This document shows positions 7,277 to 16,168 of a DNA stretch of 48,251 nucleotides, in pieces. The first letter of the stretch is position 1; each line of letters starts with the position of its first letter. Both the position numbers and the translations under genes were made by a program. The notes beneath the pieces were generated by a model, which was not told the DNA's origin, ran no database searches, and saw only the letters and a list, made by a program, of their open reading frames with translations. The stretch covers positions 1 to 48,251 of the forward strand of contig CAMUML010000035.1 of assembly GCA_947089855.1 (NCBI GenBank), given 5' to 3'. Source of the stretch: an uncultured Eubacterium sp. (GTDB taxonomy: Bacteria; Bacillota; Clostridia; Lachnospirales; Lachnospiraceae).

Positions 7277-7642
7277 ATGCGGGAATTGGATTACGGCAAA
7301 ATCGGAATGCGGATACGCCAAGTAAGGAAAGCAAAAGGCTGGTCGCAGAATGAGCTAGCGAAGCAGTGTGGCATTAGCATGTCATTCCTGGGCCATATTG
7401 AGCGTGGGAGCAGGGTCATGAGTATGGAGACGTTTGTAAGAATATGCAAAGTACTGGATGCCGGGGCAGATGAACTGCTTTGGGGCGAAGCAAGCCCATC
7501 TGGGGCAGCGCTTGATATGTGGGGCAGTGTAGGGAAGGGCGACGGTGGAAAGCAGTGCAAGGGTACAGGGAAGCAAGCGGATAGCTATGCGATGTATGTC
7601 AGGATTATGAAGTCGGTGGCTGAGATAATGAATGAAACGTAG
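7277..7642 (+). CDS. XRE-family (helix-turn-helix) regulator
   Basis: DNA-binding protein of about 121 residues. A Cro/CI-type domain spans about residues 8-70: IGMRIRQVRKAKGWSQNELA then QCGISMSFLGHIERGSR. The C-terminal tail is glycine/lysine-rich and helical at the end. ATG 7277 follows AAGGATGGGGAAG; the longer frame from 7205 lacks a ribosome binding site. It is the first gene after the inverted repeat and about 100 bp before the Wzz-like gene, so it is a likely regulator of the polysaccharide operon. Confidence 0.8.
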   Translation: MRELDYGKIGMRIRQVRKAKGWSQNELAKQCGISMSFLGHIERGSRVMSMETFVRICKVLDAGADELLWGEASPSGAALDMWGSVGKGDGGKQCKGTGKQADSYAMYVRIMKSVAEIMNET

Positions 7643-7744
7643 GATGGTTAATATCTGTTTACTATCACTTTTAAAGAGTGTACAGGATATTAGTTGTGCG
7701 GGTGAAGGAAGATTGAGGCCGTAAGGAAAGGATCGATAACCAGG

Positions 7745-9193
7745 ATGGAGAAACAGTTTTCTTGGAAAAGGACAGAAGACATAGAAATAGAGCTATTAGA
7801 CCTGCTCCGAAGGCTCTGCAGAAAATGGAAGCAGGCGATAGCCTGTGCCGTGGCTGGTGCCGTGATTTTGGGTGGATACGGATGGATAAAGGGCAGGGGC
7901 AGCGTGGATGCAGACATGTCTGGCACGGTAGCAAAAGCTAGGCTGACAGAGGAAGAAGGGCAAGCGGTTATGGCAGCTGTGCAGTTAAATAATGAAACCG
8001 GCAGCTTGGAGGAATACTTGGGAAATTCTCTACTTATGCAGGCTGATCCTTATCATAGGGCCAAGGTTATCCTGCTTTATTGCATTGACCATGCGAAACG
8101 CCAGGAACTGCCGCGGATAACGGAAAGCTACCTGAATTATATCATAAATGGAGGCGCTGCGGATGAGCTAAAAAAATGTGGCCACAGTGTATGGGAACTG
8201 GACAAGAGTTACTTGGCGGAATTAATGACGGCGTACCAGAAAACATACAGCTCCCCTTACCAGGTGGTTGTGGAGGACGTGGCGGACAGCAGCATGTTGT
8301 CGGAGACCCTGTTTTATGTAGAAATAACAGGGAAAAATACCGACATGGCAGGGCAGATGGCAAAGGATGTGCGGTCTGTACTGGAAGTGTATGCGGGCAC
8401 GGTCATAAAGAAAGCAGGCAGCCATAAATTGACACTCATAAGTACATCCGAAAGTGTGACGGCGGACAATAGTTTGCAGGCACAGCAGCGTGAAAAAAGG
8501 GCACTCTTGTCTTCAAATAAGACAAGCTTAAAGGCGATGACGGATGCTTTTAGTGAAGGGCAGATGAAAGCATACCAGGAGCAAGCAGGTATAGAAGAGA
8601 AAGGCAGCCAGGAGGAAACGGCAGAAGTTGAGAATGCAGGGGCTGGCATAATATATATATTTTTAGGGTTTGCAGGGGGCATTTTTGTCTACTGTGGCAT
8701 TTTTGCATGCCTGTATATGTTCCGGGATACAGTAAAAAGTGCAGGGGAAATGAAAAGGATGTACCGGTTCCCGTTTTATGGAGAAATCCAGCTGCAAGAA
8801 GCGGCTGGAAAACGGGGCAGAAAAAAAGCAAGGCTGCAGCCGGATGCCAATAGCTGCAGTCGGGCACAGGTGTTAAACCGGATTAGGCTGGCGTGCAAAA
8901 AGCAGGGGGTGGCACGGTTGTATGCGGCTTCTGATTTTATATACCGCAGCCAGGAAAAGGAATGCCTGGAAGGCATTGCCTCACAGTTGAAGGGATGGGG
9001 GATTGAGTTGGCGGCAACTGAAAATGCCAGCCTGGATACGGCTTCCTGGGACAGACTGGCAGAAGCGGGGAATGTCCTGATGGTGTGCAGGATAGGTAAG
9101 ACAACACACCGGATGATTGATGATGCAATGAATTTTTACTTGGAAAATGGTATCTCCGTATTAGGTGCTGTGGCATTTTCGGAGGATATATAA
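7745..9193 (+). CDS. Wzz/CapA-like polysaccharide co-polymerase with degenerate kinase-like tail
   Basis: Predicted chain-length regulator for the surface polysaccharide. It is a 482-residue membrane protein with one membrane segment at about residues 33-53 (AIACAVAGAVILGGYGW) and a second at about 300-327 (YIFLGFAGGIFVYCGIFACL), with a large extracytoplasmic region between. The cytoplasmic C-terminus (about 375-482) resembles a shrunken bacterial tyrosine-kinase/ParA fold (NVLMVCRIGKTTHRMIDDAM then GISVLGAVAF) but has no Walker A or B motif and no tyrosine cluster. It may be a vestigial CpsD domain or a docking module. First structural gene of the locus. Confidence 0.78.
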   Translation: MEKQFSWKRTEDIEIELLDLLRRLCRKWKQAIACAVAGAVILGGYGWIKGRGSVDADMSGTVAKARLTEEEGQAVMAAVQLNNETGSLEEYLGNSLLMQADPYHRAKVILLYCIDHAKRQELPRITESYLNYIINGGAADELKKCGHSVWELDKSYLAELMTAYQKTYSSPYQVVVEDVADSSMLSETLFYVEITGKNTDMAGQMAKDVRSVLEVYAGTVIKKAGSHKLTLISTSESVTADNSLQAQQREKRALLSSNKTSLKAMTDAFSEGQMKAYQEQAGIEEKGSQEETAEVENAGAGIIYIFLGFAGGIFVYCGIFACLYMFRDTVKSAGEMKRMYRFPFYGEIQLQEAAGKRGRKKARLQPDANSCSRAQVLNRIRLACKKQGVARLYAASDFIYRSQEKECLEGIASQLKGWGIELAATENASLDTASWDRLAEAGNVLMVCRIGKTTHRMIDDAMNFYLENGISVLGAVAFSEDI

Positions 9194-9258
9194 AGTAGGT
9201 AAAACTGGAACGGAACGTGAGAGTTTGAAGGCTGCACAGGAAGGGAAGGGGTAATAAA

Positions 9259-9345
9259 ATGCCCGTTGGTACGGGGGAGTGCCTGGAGTGTGGAATAGCT
9301 GTGGGGATGGCGAAGCCTGCCCCTTGGATAGATGGCATGGTATGA
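9259..9345 (+). CDS. 28-codon leader ORF coupled to the first glycosyltransferase
   Basis: ATG 9259 has a strong ribosome binding site (GGAAGGGG). The frame reads MPVGTGECLECGIAVGMAKP and a further eight residues, then ends in an ATGA overlap with the in-frame ATG 9342 of the glycosyltransferase. The glycosyltransferase itself has no good ribosome binding site. A translationally coupled leader is the simplest reading; an old frameshift is possible. No function is implied by the peptide, though CLEC is notable. Confidence 0.4.
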   Translation: MPVGTGECLECGIAVGMAKPAPWIDGMV

Positions 9346-10625
9346 AGGCCGCCCCTATTTTGAGAAGGCAACAGAGAAGAATGGATAAGAAAACTGCTAA
9401 AAAACGTTTGCATATTTTAGTTATTTCCCAATACTTTCATCCAGAGACTTTTCGGATAAATAATATGGCAGCTGAGTGGGTGAAACGGGGTTATAAAGTA
9501 ACGGTACTAACCGGAATTCCGAATTATCCTATGGGAAAGTTTTTTGACGGATATGGCTATTTCCATAGGCGGAGGGAAAAATGGAATGGGGTAGAGGTTA
9601 TACGGATACCAATTGTACCGAGGGGGTCTTGCAGCATAGGGATGGCTGCCAACTATATTTCTTTTGTACTGTCTGGCTGGTGGTGGATGGTATCAAATAA
9701 CGTCCATGCCGACCTTGTATTTACTTATGAAGTAAGCCCGATGACACAAGCATTGATTGGATGCTGGTATGCTAGGAAATATCATATTCCACACTTTTTA
9801 TATGTGCAAGATTTATGGCCGGAAAATGTGGAGGCAGTAACAGGCATTCGAAATCCTTTGGTGATAAATCCTATAAACAGTATGGTTGATTATATTTATA
9901 AGCATACCGACCAAATTTTTACCACATCGCAGTCTTTTGCAGATGCGATTATAAATCGGAAAGTACCCGTAGGTAAAAGGAAGGTGCATTACTGGCCACA
10001 ATATGCAGAAGAGTTTTCCAAGCCTTTGAAACGGAAACGCATTCCAGATGACGGGATATTCTATATTGTATTCACTGGGAATATAGGCAAAGCACAAGGG
10101 CTTGATATTTTGCCAAAAGCGGCAGAGAAATTTAGTAACTCTAATATTCGTTTTGTTATTGTGGGAGATGGACGTTACCAGAAGCAGTTTGAGGCAGAGA
10201 TAAAAAAACGAGGGGTTGCTGATCGGTTCATAATGGTTCCGCGGCAGCCTGCGGAGGTGGTACCTAGTATTCTTTCTTGTTGTGATGCAGCATTCCTGTC
10301 TTTTGCGGATACACCGTTATGGAAGAAGACAATTCCGGCAAAACTTCAGTCATATATGGCTTGTGGTATGCCGATTATTGCTGCGGCGAAAGGTGAAACA
10401 AGAAGGATCATAAATGAGGCCGGCTGTGGTATCTGTTGTGATATTGGTGATAGCAGCGCATTAGTAAAAGCGATACAAGAGATGTTAAAAACTGATTTAG
10501 TAAATATGGGAAAGAACAGCCGGGCATATTGCGAGAGGTTTTTTGATAAAAACAAACTTATGGATCAAATGGACAAATACATTGCATTTGAGATACAAAG
10601 AGATATTAGAGGAGTAAATCAATAA
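9342..10625 (+). CDS. GT4-family glycosyltransferase, WbuB/WcaI-like
   Basis: Cytoplasmic retaining glycosyltransferase (GT-B fold), about 427 residues. The N-terminal domain begins LHILVISQYFHPETFRIN with FLYVQDLWPENVEAVTGIRN further on, both typical of the WbuB/WcaI group. The C-terminal nucleotide-sugar domain has IVFTGNIGKAQGLDILPKA and the acidic GT4 loop region (PAKLQSYMACGMPIIAAAKG). ATG 9342 overlaps the leader ORF stop; ATG 9381 (MDKKTAKKR) is an alternative. It ends in a TAATG overlap with the amidotransferase gene. Donor and acceptor are unknown, but the group often adds N-acetylated aminosugars early in repeat-unit assembly. Confidence 0.88.
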   Translation: MKAAPILRRQQRRMDKKTAKKRLHILVISQYFHPETFRINNMAAEWVKRGYKVTVLTGIPNYPMGKFFDGYGYFHRRREKWNGVEVIRIPIVPRGSCSIGMAANYISFVLSGWWWMVSNNVHADLVFTYEVSPMTQALIGCWYARKYHIPHFLYVQDLWPENVEAVTGIRNPLVINPINSMVDYIYKHTDQIFTTSQSFADAIINRKVPVGKRKVHYWPQYAEEFSKPLKRKRIPDDGIFYIVFTGNIGKAQGLDILPKAAEKFSNSNIRFVIVGDGRYQKQFEAEIKKRGVADRFIMVPRQPAEVVPSILSCCDAAFLSFADTPLWKKTIPAKLQSYMACGMPIIAAAKGETRRIINEAGCGICCDIGDSSALVKAIQEMLKTDLVNMGKNSRAYCERFFDKNKLMDQMDKYIAFEIQRDIRGVNQ

Positions 10626-11797
10626 TGATGCAAAAACGTATCATGCCAAAAAACGTAAAAAATTACCACAGAAAATATCAGATTTGCACAAATTGTGTCA
10701 TGGACACTTCGGATTCAAAGATTACTTTCGATAGCAAAGGAGTTTGCGACTTCTGTAATGACTATTATGATAATATTCTTCCAAAATGGAAACAGGGGGT
10801 AGAAGGGAAGGAAGAATTGAAACGAATATCTAATCAGATCCGGAAAGCTGGCAAGGAAAAGAAATATGACTGTTTGATCGGAATGAGTGGGGGCGTAGAT
10901 AGCTCCTACCTTTGTTACATAGCGAAGAAAGCCATGCACCTTCGCCCGCTTGTTTTTTGTGTGGATACAGGTTGGAACCTGGATATAGCAACGAAAAATA
11001 TTGTACGGATTGTAAAAGCACTTGACCTTGCTATGTACACAGAAGTAATTGATTGGCAGGAAATGAGGGATTTGCAGCTAGCATTTTTCAAAGCACAGGT
11101 TCCATATCAGGATTTACCACAAGATCATGCTATTTTTGCCTCACTCTATAACTATGCCGTAAAGAATGGATTCAAATATGTCCTAACCGGAGCCAATAAT
11201 GCGACGGAATGTATCCGGCCGCCGATTGAATGGGTATATCAGAATGATCTGACATTGATTAAGGATATACATAAGAAGTATGGTTCGGTTCCACTAAATA
11301 CGTTCCCAACGTGCAGTATGTTAATGTACAGGGGATATTATACGTATATTCGGGGGATGAAGAAGGTTGCGCCACTTAACTTTATCAAGTACGACAAGGA
11401 AAAAGCAAAGAGGTTCCTGCAGAATCAATTCGGATGGGAACCTTATGAAAATAAGCATTATGAAAATGTGTTTACGAGATGGTATGAGGGCTTCTACCTT
11501 CCGTATAAGTTTGGATATGACAAAAGAAGGGTTTACTTTTCTAATGAGATACTGGCCGGGACACTTACTAGAAAAGAAGCCCTTAAGGAACTTGCAAATA
11601 CCCCTTATCCTGCTGAGGCACAGCAGGAGGATAGGAAATATATTGCAAAGAAGCTGGGTATCAGTACAGCGGAGTTTGACTGCATGATTGACGGGCCGAA
11701 TAAGTCCTTCGAGGATTATAAGAATTCTTGGAATACGATTCGGCTTGGTACCATTGTTTTGAGGAAGCTTGGGGTTGAGAAGAAAAAGTTCCGTTGA
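10625..11797 (+). CDS. N-acetyl sugar amidotransferase, WbpG/PseA-like
   Basis: 390-residue ATP-dependent enzyme expected to convert an acetamido group of a nucleotide sugar to an acetamidino group. An N-terminal cysteine pair set (CTNCVMD and CDFCNDY, residues about 19-42) precedes an adenine-nucleotide alpha-hydrolase PP-loop, IGMSGGVDSSYL. It matches the TIGR03573 family. In Pseudomonas, WbpG works with HisH- and HisF-like subunits that deliver ammonia; neither is in this window. Placement beside WbpB-, WbpD- and WbpI-like genes suggests a 2,3-diamino-uronic acid as substrate. RBS GGAG precedes ATG 10625. Confidence 0.87.
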   Translation: MMQKRIMPKNVKNYHRKYQICTNCVMDTSDSKITFDSKGVCDFCNDYYDNILPKWKQGVEGKEELKRISNQIRKAGKEKKYDCLIGMSGGVDSSYLCYIAKKAMHLRPLVFCVDTGWNLDIATKNIVRIVKALDLAMYTEVIDWQEMRDLQLAFFKAQVPYQDLPQDHAIFASLYNYAVKNGFKYVLTGANNATECIRPPIEWVYQNDLTLIKDIHKKYGSVPLNTFPTCSMLMYRGYYTYIRGMKKVAPLNFIKYDKEKAKRFLQNQFGWEPYENKHYENVFTRWYEGFYLPYKFGYDKRRVYFSNEILAGTLTRKEALKELANTPYPAEAQQEDRKYIAKKLGISTAEFDCMIDGPNKSFEDYKNSWNTIRLGTIVLRKLGVEKKKFR

Positions 11798-11817
11798 TAT
11801 GGAGAGGGGTAAAAGGC

Positions 11818-12981
11818 TTGCGGTTATTATTGGTTGATAATGCTCATTTGTATCAAGATAAAAACGGTAATTATTATGCACCGTCTATTTATAGTTATGG
11901 CTTTCTTCAAAGATATTTGAATGTTTTTGAAGAAGTCAGGTTTATGGGGAAGGTGTATCCTGTTACGCTTGAGGATACGTCGAAATATACATGCGTTAGC
12001 GGAAAAGGTGTGGAGGTATACGGGATTCCTTGGTATCAGGGGCTCAAGGATATGTGGAAGAAAGCGCATAGGGTTATTCCCGCTTTCTGGGATGCTTCTA
12101 AGGGATGTGATTGTATTATATTTAGAATTGCGCAGTTAGAAAGTTTCTTTGTATATCTGTTGGGCGGGAAAAAGAAACCTTATGCTGTTGAGGTTATAAA
12201 CGATCCGGAAGCATGGATGGATCTGCCTGCATGGATGAAAAAATTTTCTGGGGATATGACAAGGAGGATGATTAGAAATGCGAAGGGAGCTGCTTTTGTA
12301 ACAAAGGAGGTCCTTCAGAAAAAATATGCAGCAGGGAAAAAGAAAAAGGGGGCATTTACGGCAAATTATTCTTCTGTTGAGCTAGATGAATCGATGATTG
12401 CAAATAAGCCTTTGAGGTTTCCGAAAAACGGAGCTTTTAGGATTATCCATATTTCCAATCTTATTAATAATCATATGAAAGGCCATACTACGTTAATAAA
12501 TGCGGCAAAAATTGTAATAGATAAAGGATATGACGTATCTGTGGAATTTGTTGGTGAGGGGGATAAGGTTAGTGAATTCCGCAATTATGCGGAAAGATTA
12601 GGTATTGGGCAGAAAATAGAATTTGTTGGCCGTACAAACAGTGTGGACCAGTTATTTAACGAATTAAAAAAAGCCAGCCTGATGGTATTTCCATCTGTGA
12701 CAGAAGGATTGCCAAGGGTGTTGGTCGAAGCTATGGCAGTGGGGCTTCCATGCCTCTCAACACCGGTAGGCGGCATTCCGGAATTGTTGGATCGGAAATA
12801 TTTGTTTGAACCGGATGATGCCGATGGGTTTGGAAATGAAATTGCCAGGCTTATGGACAATCCTAGGGAAATGGAAAAAATGAGCGGCGATAATATTGCA
12901 AAAGCCTGCGAATATAAAGCAGCTTTATTGAATCAGAAGAGAAGCTGGTTTTATAAAAAATTAAGGGAAAGTATCACTTAA
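11818..12981 (+). CDS. GT4-family glycosyltransferase
   Basis: GT-B fold transferase of about 387 residues. N-terminal LRLLLVDNAHLYQDKNGNYY; the C-terminal Glyco_transf_1 domain has FRIIHISNLINNHMKGH and VFPSVTEGLPRVLVEAMAVG, which includes the ExxxGxxxxExxA-type donor-binding motif, followed by LPCLSTPVGGIPELL. The frame extends to a TTG at 11794, but TTG 11818 is eight bases after GGAGAGGGG and is preferred. Linkage and donor not predictable. Confidence 0.87.
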   Translation: MRLLLVDNAHLYQDKNGNYYAPSIYSYGFLQRYLNVFEEVRFMGKVYPVTLEDTSKYTCVSGKGVEVYGIPWYQGLKDMWKKAHRVIPAFWDASKGCDCIIFRIAQLESFFVYLLGGKKKPYAVEVINDPEAWMDLPAWMKKFSGDMTRRMIRNAKGAAFVTKEVLQKKYAAGKKKKGAFTANYSSVELDESMIANKPLRFPKNGAFRIIHISNLINNHMKGHTTLINAAKIVIDKGYDVSVEFVGEGDKVSEFRNYAERLGIGQKIEFVGRTNSVDQLFNELKKASLMVFPSVTEGLPRVLVEAMAVGLPCLSTPVGGIPELLDRKYLFEPDDADGFGNEIARLMDNPREMEKMSGDNIAKACEYKAALLNQKRSWFYKKLRESIT

Positions 12982-12992
12982 GGGAAATAAAA

Positions 12993-14090
12993 ATGATTAG
13001 GTTGTTGTTTTTTGTGCTATTAGCCATAAATTTTATCTATGCGGTACTGAATTTAAAATCTAACATTATCATTGCCCTGACATATGCTGGGACATTCTTG
13101 ATTTTTGGCGGGAATACGATGTCGGTGGATTATGTAGGATACGAATATGCTTTTAACAGGATGGCTTATTCTGAATTTGAACCTGGATATGTGTTGTTTT
13201 GCACGCTGGTAAAAAAACTAGGGTTCACTTATCAGGGTGTAGTGGTGATATGGGAAATATTGCTTTTGGCGCTCATTACGTATTTAATTGTGAAAATTAA
13301 AGGAAATTTCCACATTTTCTTTTTTGCATTTTTGTGTTTTGAGCAATTTATGGGGAATGTACAAACAAGAAGTTTTTTGGCTTCCGTGTTCCTTGCAATT
13401 GCTGTTGTATTTATGGGTGAAAAGAAAAGATGGACGTCTGTCTTGTTGACGCTTGCTGCTATGACGGTACATAGCTCTATCGGTATATTCCTTCCGTTTT
13501 TTTTATTTTATGGTAGAAAAATGAGAATAAGAAATATAGCAAAAATAGCGCTTTGGCTTATGGCAGGGGTCCTGTTGCTGCTTGTGGCTTTTAATTATGT
13601 AACTGCCTATAATCCGTTATCTGATATGGTATATCAAATATTGTATGCGGTTGGCAGTATCCAGAAAGCAAGGGCATATTCTGGAACAACAAGATTTGGG
13701 GCACTGTTATATGCGTTGTTTTATTTTGCAAATGTTTACACGGTATATTTTATGCAACGGAAAATAAAAAGGGAGAGGGGGATTGCACTGGATGGGTATG
13801 ACCGTGCGGTTATGGCGATAAACCTTTATGTATCCATGTTTTTGCCGTTTCTTGCCGTGTCAACTGTTTTTTACCGGTTTTACCGGTTATTAAATATAGC
13901 GAATTATGCTTATTGTTCTAGTATTTTACAATCTTTGAAAAAGCCAAAGTTTTTGTCGATAAACCTTAGAAGCGCAGAATGCTTATTATGCCTGGCTGGT
14001 AATTGCGCCCTTTGGGCGGCCCTTCATATTTACTTCTCTCCGGGGGTTTACAGTTTCATCTTTGAAAATAATATGTTTATCCATTCGTAA
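12993..14090 (+). CDS. EpsG/Wzy-type polysaccharide polymerase
   Basis: 365-residue integral membrane protein with about nine to ten hydrophobic segments, starting LLFFVLLAINFIYAVL. The early loop with SVDYVGYEYAFNRMAYSEFE, then EPGYVLF, is characteristic of the EpsG family, which has YxxxF-type and EPG(Y/F) motifs between the second and third helices. EpsG/Wzy proteins join lipid-linked repeat units on the outer face of the membrane. GGGAAATAAAA precedes ATG. It sits between glycosyltransferase genes, as expected of a Wzx/Wzy-type locus. Confidence 0.83.
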   Translation: MIRLLFFVLLAINFIYAVLNLKSNIIIALTYAGTFLIFGGNTMSVDYVGYEYAFNRMAYSEFEPGYVLFCTLVKKLGFTYQGVVVIWEILLLALITYLIVKIKGNFHIFFFAFLCFEQFMGNVQTRSFLASVFLAIAVVFMGEKKRWTSVLLTLAAMTVHSSIGIFLPFFLFYGRKMRIRNIAKIALWLMAGVLLLLVAFNYVTAYNPLSDMVYQILYAVGSIQKARAYSGTTRFGALLYALFYFANVYTVYFMQRKIKRERGIALDGYDRAVMAINLYVSMFLPFLAVSTVFYRFYRLLNIANYAYCSSILQSLKKPKFLSINLRSAECLLCLAGNCALWAALHIYFSPGVYSFIFENNMFIHS

Positions 14091-14109
14091 ATCACGAAAG
14101 GAATGTAAA

Positions 14110-15021
14110 ATGAAAAATAAAATACTATTTATTGGCAATACGGATATGAACCGTACCATGTTTGAAGGCAATCGCTGTGTGGATTGCAGGGAAGGGTTTT
14201 GGTCTCATGCGCTGTTGAATAGAATGATGAGAAGGATACGTCCGCTTGTAGGCTTATCGCTTTCGGACTGGAAAAGGGATTTAGGATCTTATGGATGCGT
14301 CGTTATATCAGATCAGGGCTATAGAAATGGAATGGTCCCTTATTTGAAAAAAAAGGACGCAAAATGCAGGGTAATCGTATATTTGCGCAATAGTATGATG
14401 TCTATTCATTCCTATAAATATAAAATAGATTTTGAAGAAATCAGAAACTTCGGGGCGGAACTATGGTCTTATAATAAAAACGATTGTAAGGAGTATGGAT
14501 ACCGGTATAACCGGCAGTTTTTTAATCCCTATCTGCCGAAACGATATGGTTGCGGCCAATGTGATTTTGACCTTGTTTTTCTTGGAGATGAAAAGGGAAG
14601 AGGAAGTACACTGGACCGTATCTATACATTGTGTACGGCACAGGGGATCAAAACATATTTTAATATTATTGGAAGTACGGCAGGCTATAACCGGAATATT
14701 GGCAACCGGTTTATGCCCTATAAAGAATACCTCCAAAAAATTGTAGCAAGGAGCAGGGCGGTTCTAGACATTGTAACAGAAATAAATTATGGATTGACGT
14801 TAAGGCCGTTAGAAGCAGTATTTTTTAGAAAGAAACTTGTCACAACTTACAAGGAGATCAAGTATGAGGATTTTTATAAAAAAGAAAATATCTTCATTAT
14901 TGGAGAGGATCGTTGGAGCGATTTAAAGGATTTTATAATGTCGCCTTACGAAGAGGTTGACCGCAAAATTTGCGAAAGATATACAGTAGCAAGCTGGTAT
15001 CAAACATTTATGGACGGTTGA
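14110..15021 (+). CDS. Putative glycosyltransferase, GT-B-like lipopolysaccharide-type protein
   Basis: 304-residue soluble protein beginning MKNKILFIGNTDMNRTMFEG. The C-terminal third (VARSRAVLDIVTEINYGLTL then RPLEAVFFRKKLVTT) resembles small GT-B-type capsule/LPS transferases found in similar loci, where a conserved glutamate in a RxxE-type segment contacts the donor. No DXD-type metal motif is obvious. ATG 14110 has AAAGGA upstream; the frame itself is open from 14062 inside the preceding gene. Assignment rests on the C-terminal pattern and context, so the specific family is uncertain. Confidence 0.62.
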   Translation: MKNKILFIGNTDMNRTMFEGNRCVDCREGFWSHALLNRMMRRIRPLVGLSLSDWKRDLGSYGCVVISDQGYRNGMVPYLKKKDAKCRVIVYLRNSMMSIHSYKYKIDFEEIRNFGAELWSYNKNDCKEYGYRYNRQFFNPYLPKRYGCGQCDFDLVFLGDEKGRGSTLDRIYTLCTAQGIKTYFNIIGSTAGYNRNIGNRFMPYKEYLQKIVARSRAVLDIVTEINYGLTLRPLEAVFFRKKLVTTYKEIKYEDFYKKENIFIIGEDRWSDLKDFIMSPYEEVDRKICERYTVASWYQTFMDG

Positions 15022-15031
15022 GGTATTTGAA

Positions 15032-16168
15032 ATGTCAGATAAAAAAATAAGGGGGATCTATTTTACCTATAGCGATACCGATGATGGGAATTCAGGGGTC
15101 GGCAGAAAAATAAAAGCACAGTATGAAAGTTTCCTTGATCATGGATACGATATGAAAATATACACTTTATATAAGCCAGTGGATCCATTCAATAAGTTAG
15201 CAAGAAGATTGCCGTTTTCAAATAATACACCAGTATGGGACAGGTCCATTACATGTAAAGGCAGCGATTTTATTTATTTTCGCAGGCCGCAAGCGATGAC
15301 AGGCAGTTTTATCCGATATTTTAGAAAAGTCAAACAAAATAATCATAATCTTAAAGTAATCATGGAGATACCGACTTATCCATATGATAAGGAAATATCG
15401 AAGGAATGGTATAACATTCCGCTTTTAATCAAAGATAAAATAGCACGGAAAAAATTAAATGGCCTGGTTGATAGAATTGCATGTATTGGGGAAGAAAAGA
15501 GGATATATCATATTCCAACCATTAGGATAAAAAACGGATTTGATTTTAAGGGAATACCAGTCTCAAGGGAAGTAGATCCGTCCTGTATCCATCTGGCCTG
15601 TGTTGCTTGGTTTAGTTTTTGGCATGGATACGACAGGCTTCTAAATGGATTAAAGCATTACTATGAAAAAGGTGGAAAAAGAAAAGTTTTTATCCATTTT
15701 ATTGGGGATGGGCCAGAGTTGGAAAATTATCAAAAGCTTTCAAAAGAAAACGGGCTAAATGAAAGTACGGTATTTCATGGGCCGATGAAAAAAGAAGGGA
15801 TTCAAGAAATTCTAAACCACTGTGATATGGGGGTTGGGGCCCTTGGAATGTACCGGCAGAAATATTTTGGTATCGGGGCGTCCTTAAAAATGCGTGAATA
15901 TATGGCATCCGGGCTTCCACTTATGACAGGGGTGCGGTCAGATGTCGGGGAAATTGCGGAAATGAAAAAATATGTATTGGAATATCCGAATAATGGATCC
16001 ATGATTGATATAAAACGTATGGTTTCTTATCTAGACCATTTATATCAGGAAGTGGAAGGGGATCTTTCCATATTGGGAAATGAAATCAGGAATCAGGCAG
16101 AATTGCATTTTAGTATGGATGCAGCAATGAAAAACGTCTTTCATTATCTGGATAGAGAGGTATTATGA
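15032..16168 (+). CDS. Glycosyltransferase, GT4-like
   Basis: 378-residue transferase. The N-terminal half has a binding loop around DGNSGVGRKIKAQYESFLDH; the C-terminal Rossmann domain includes KVFIHFIGDGPELENYQKLS and the donor-site region around GIGASLKMREYMASGLPLM, matching the GT4 K(x)REYMA(C/S)G pattern. It starts about 10 bp after the previous gene and overlaps the epimerase gene by ATGA, so it is in the same transcript. Sugar specificity unknown. Confidence 0.84.
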   Translation: MSDKKIRGIYFTYSDTDDGNSGVGRKIKAQYESFLDHGYDMKIYTLYKPVDPFNKLARRLPFSNNTPVWDRSITCKGSDFIYFRRPQAMTGSFIRYFRKVKQNNHNLKVIMEIPTYPYDKEISKEWYNIPLLIKDKIARKKLNGLVDRIACIGEEKRIYHIPTIRIKNGFDFKGIPVSREVDPSCIHLACVAWFSFWHGYDRLLNGLKHYYEKGGKRKVFIHFIGDGPELENYQKLSKENGLNESTVFHGPMKKEGIQEILNHCDMGVGALGMYRQKYFGIGASLKMREYMASGLPLMTGVRSDVGEIAEMKKYVLEYPNNGSMIDIKRMVSYLDHLYQEVEGDLSILGNEIRNQAELHFSMDAAMKNVFHYLDREVL

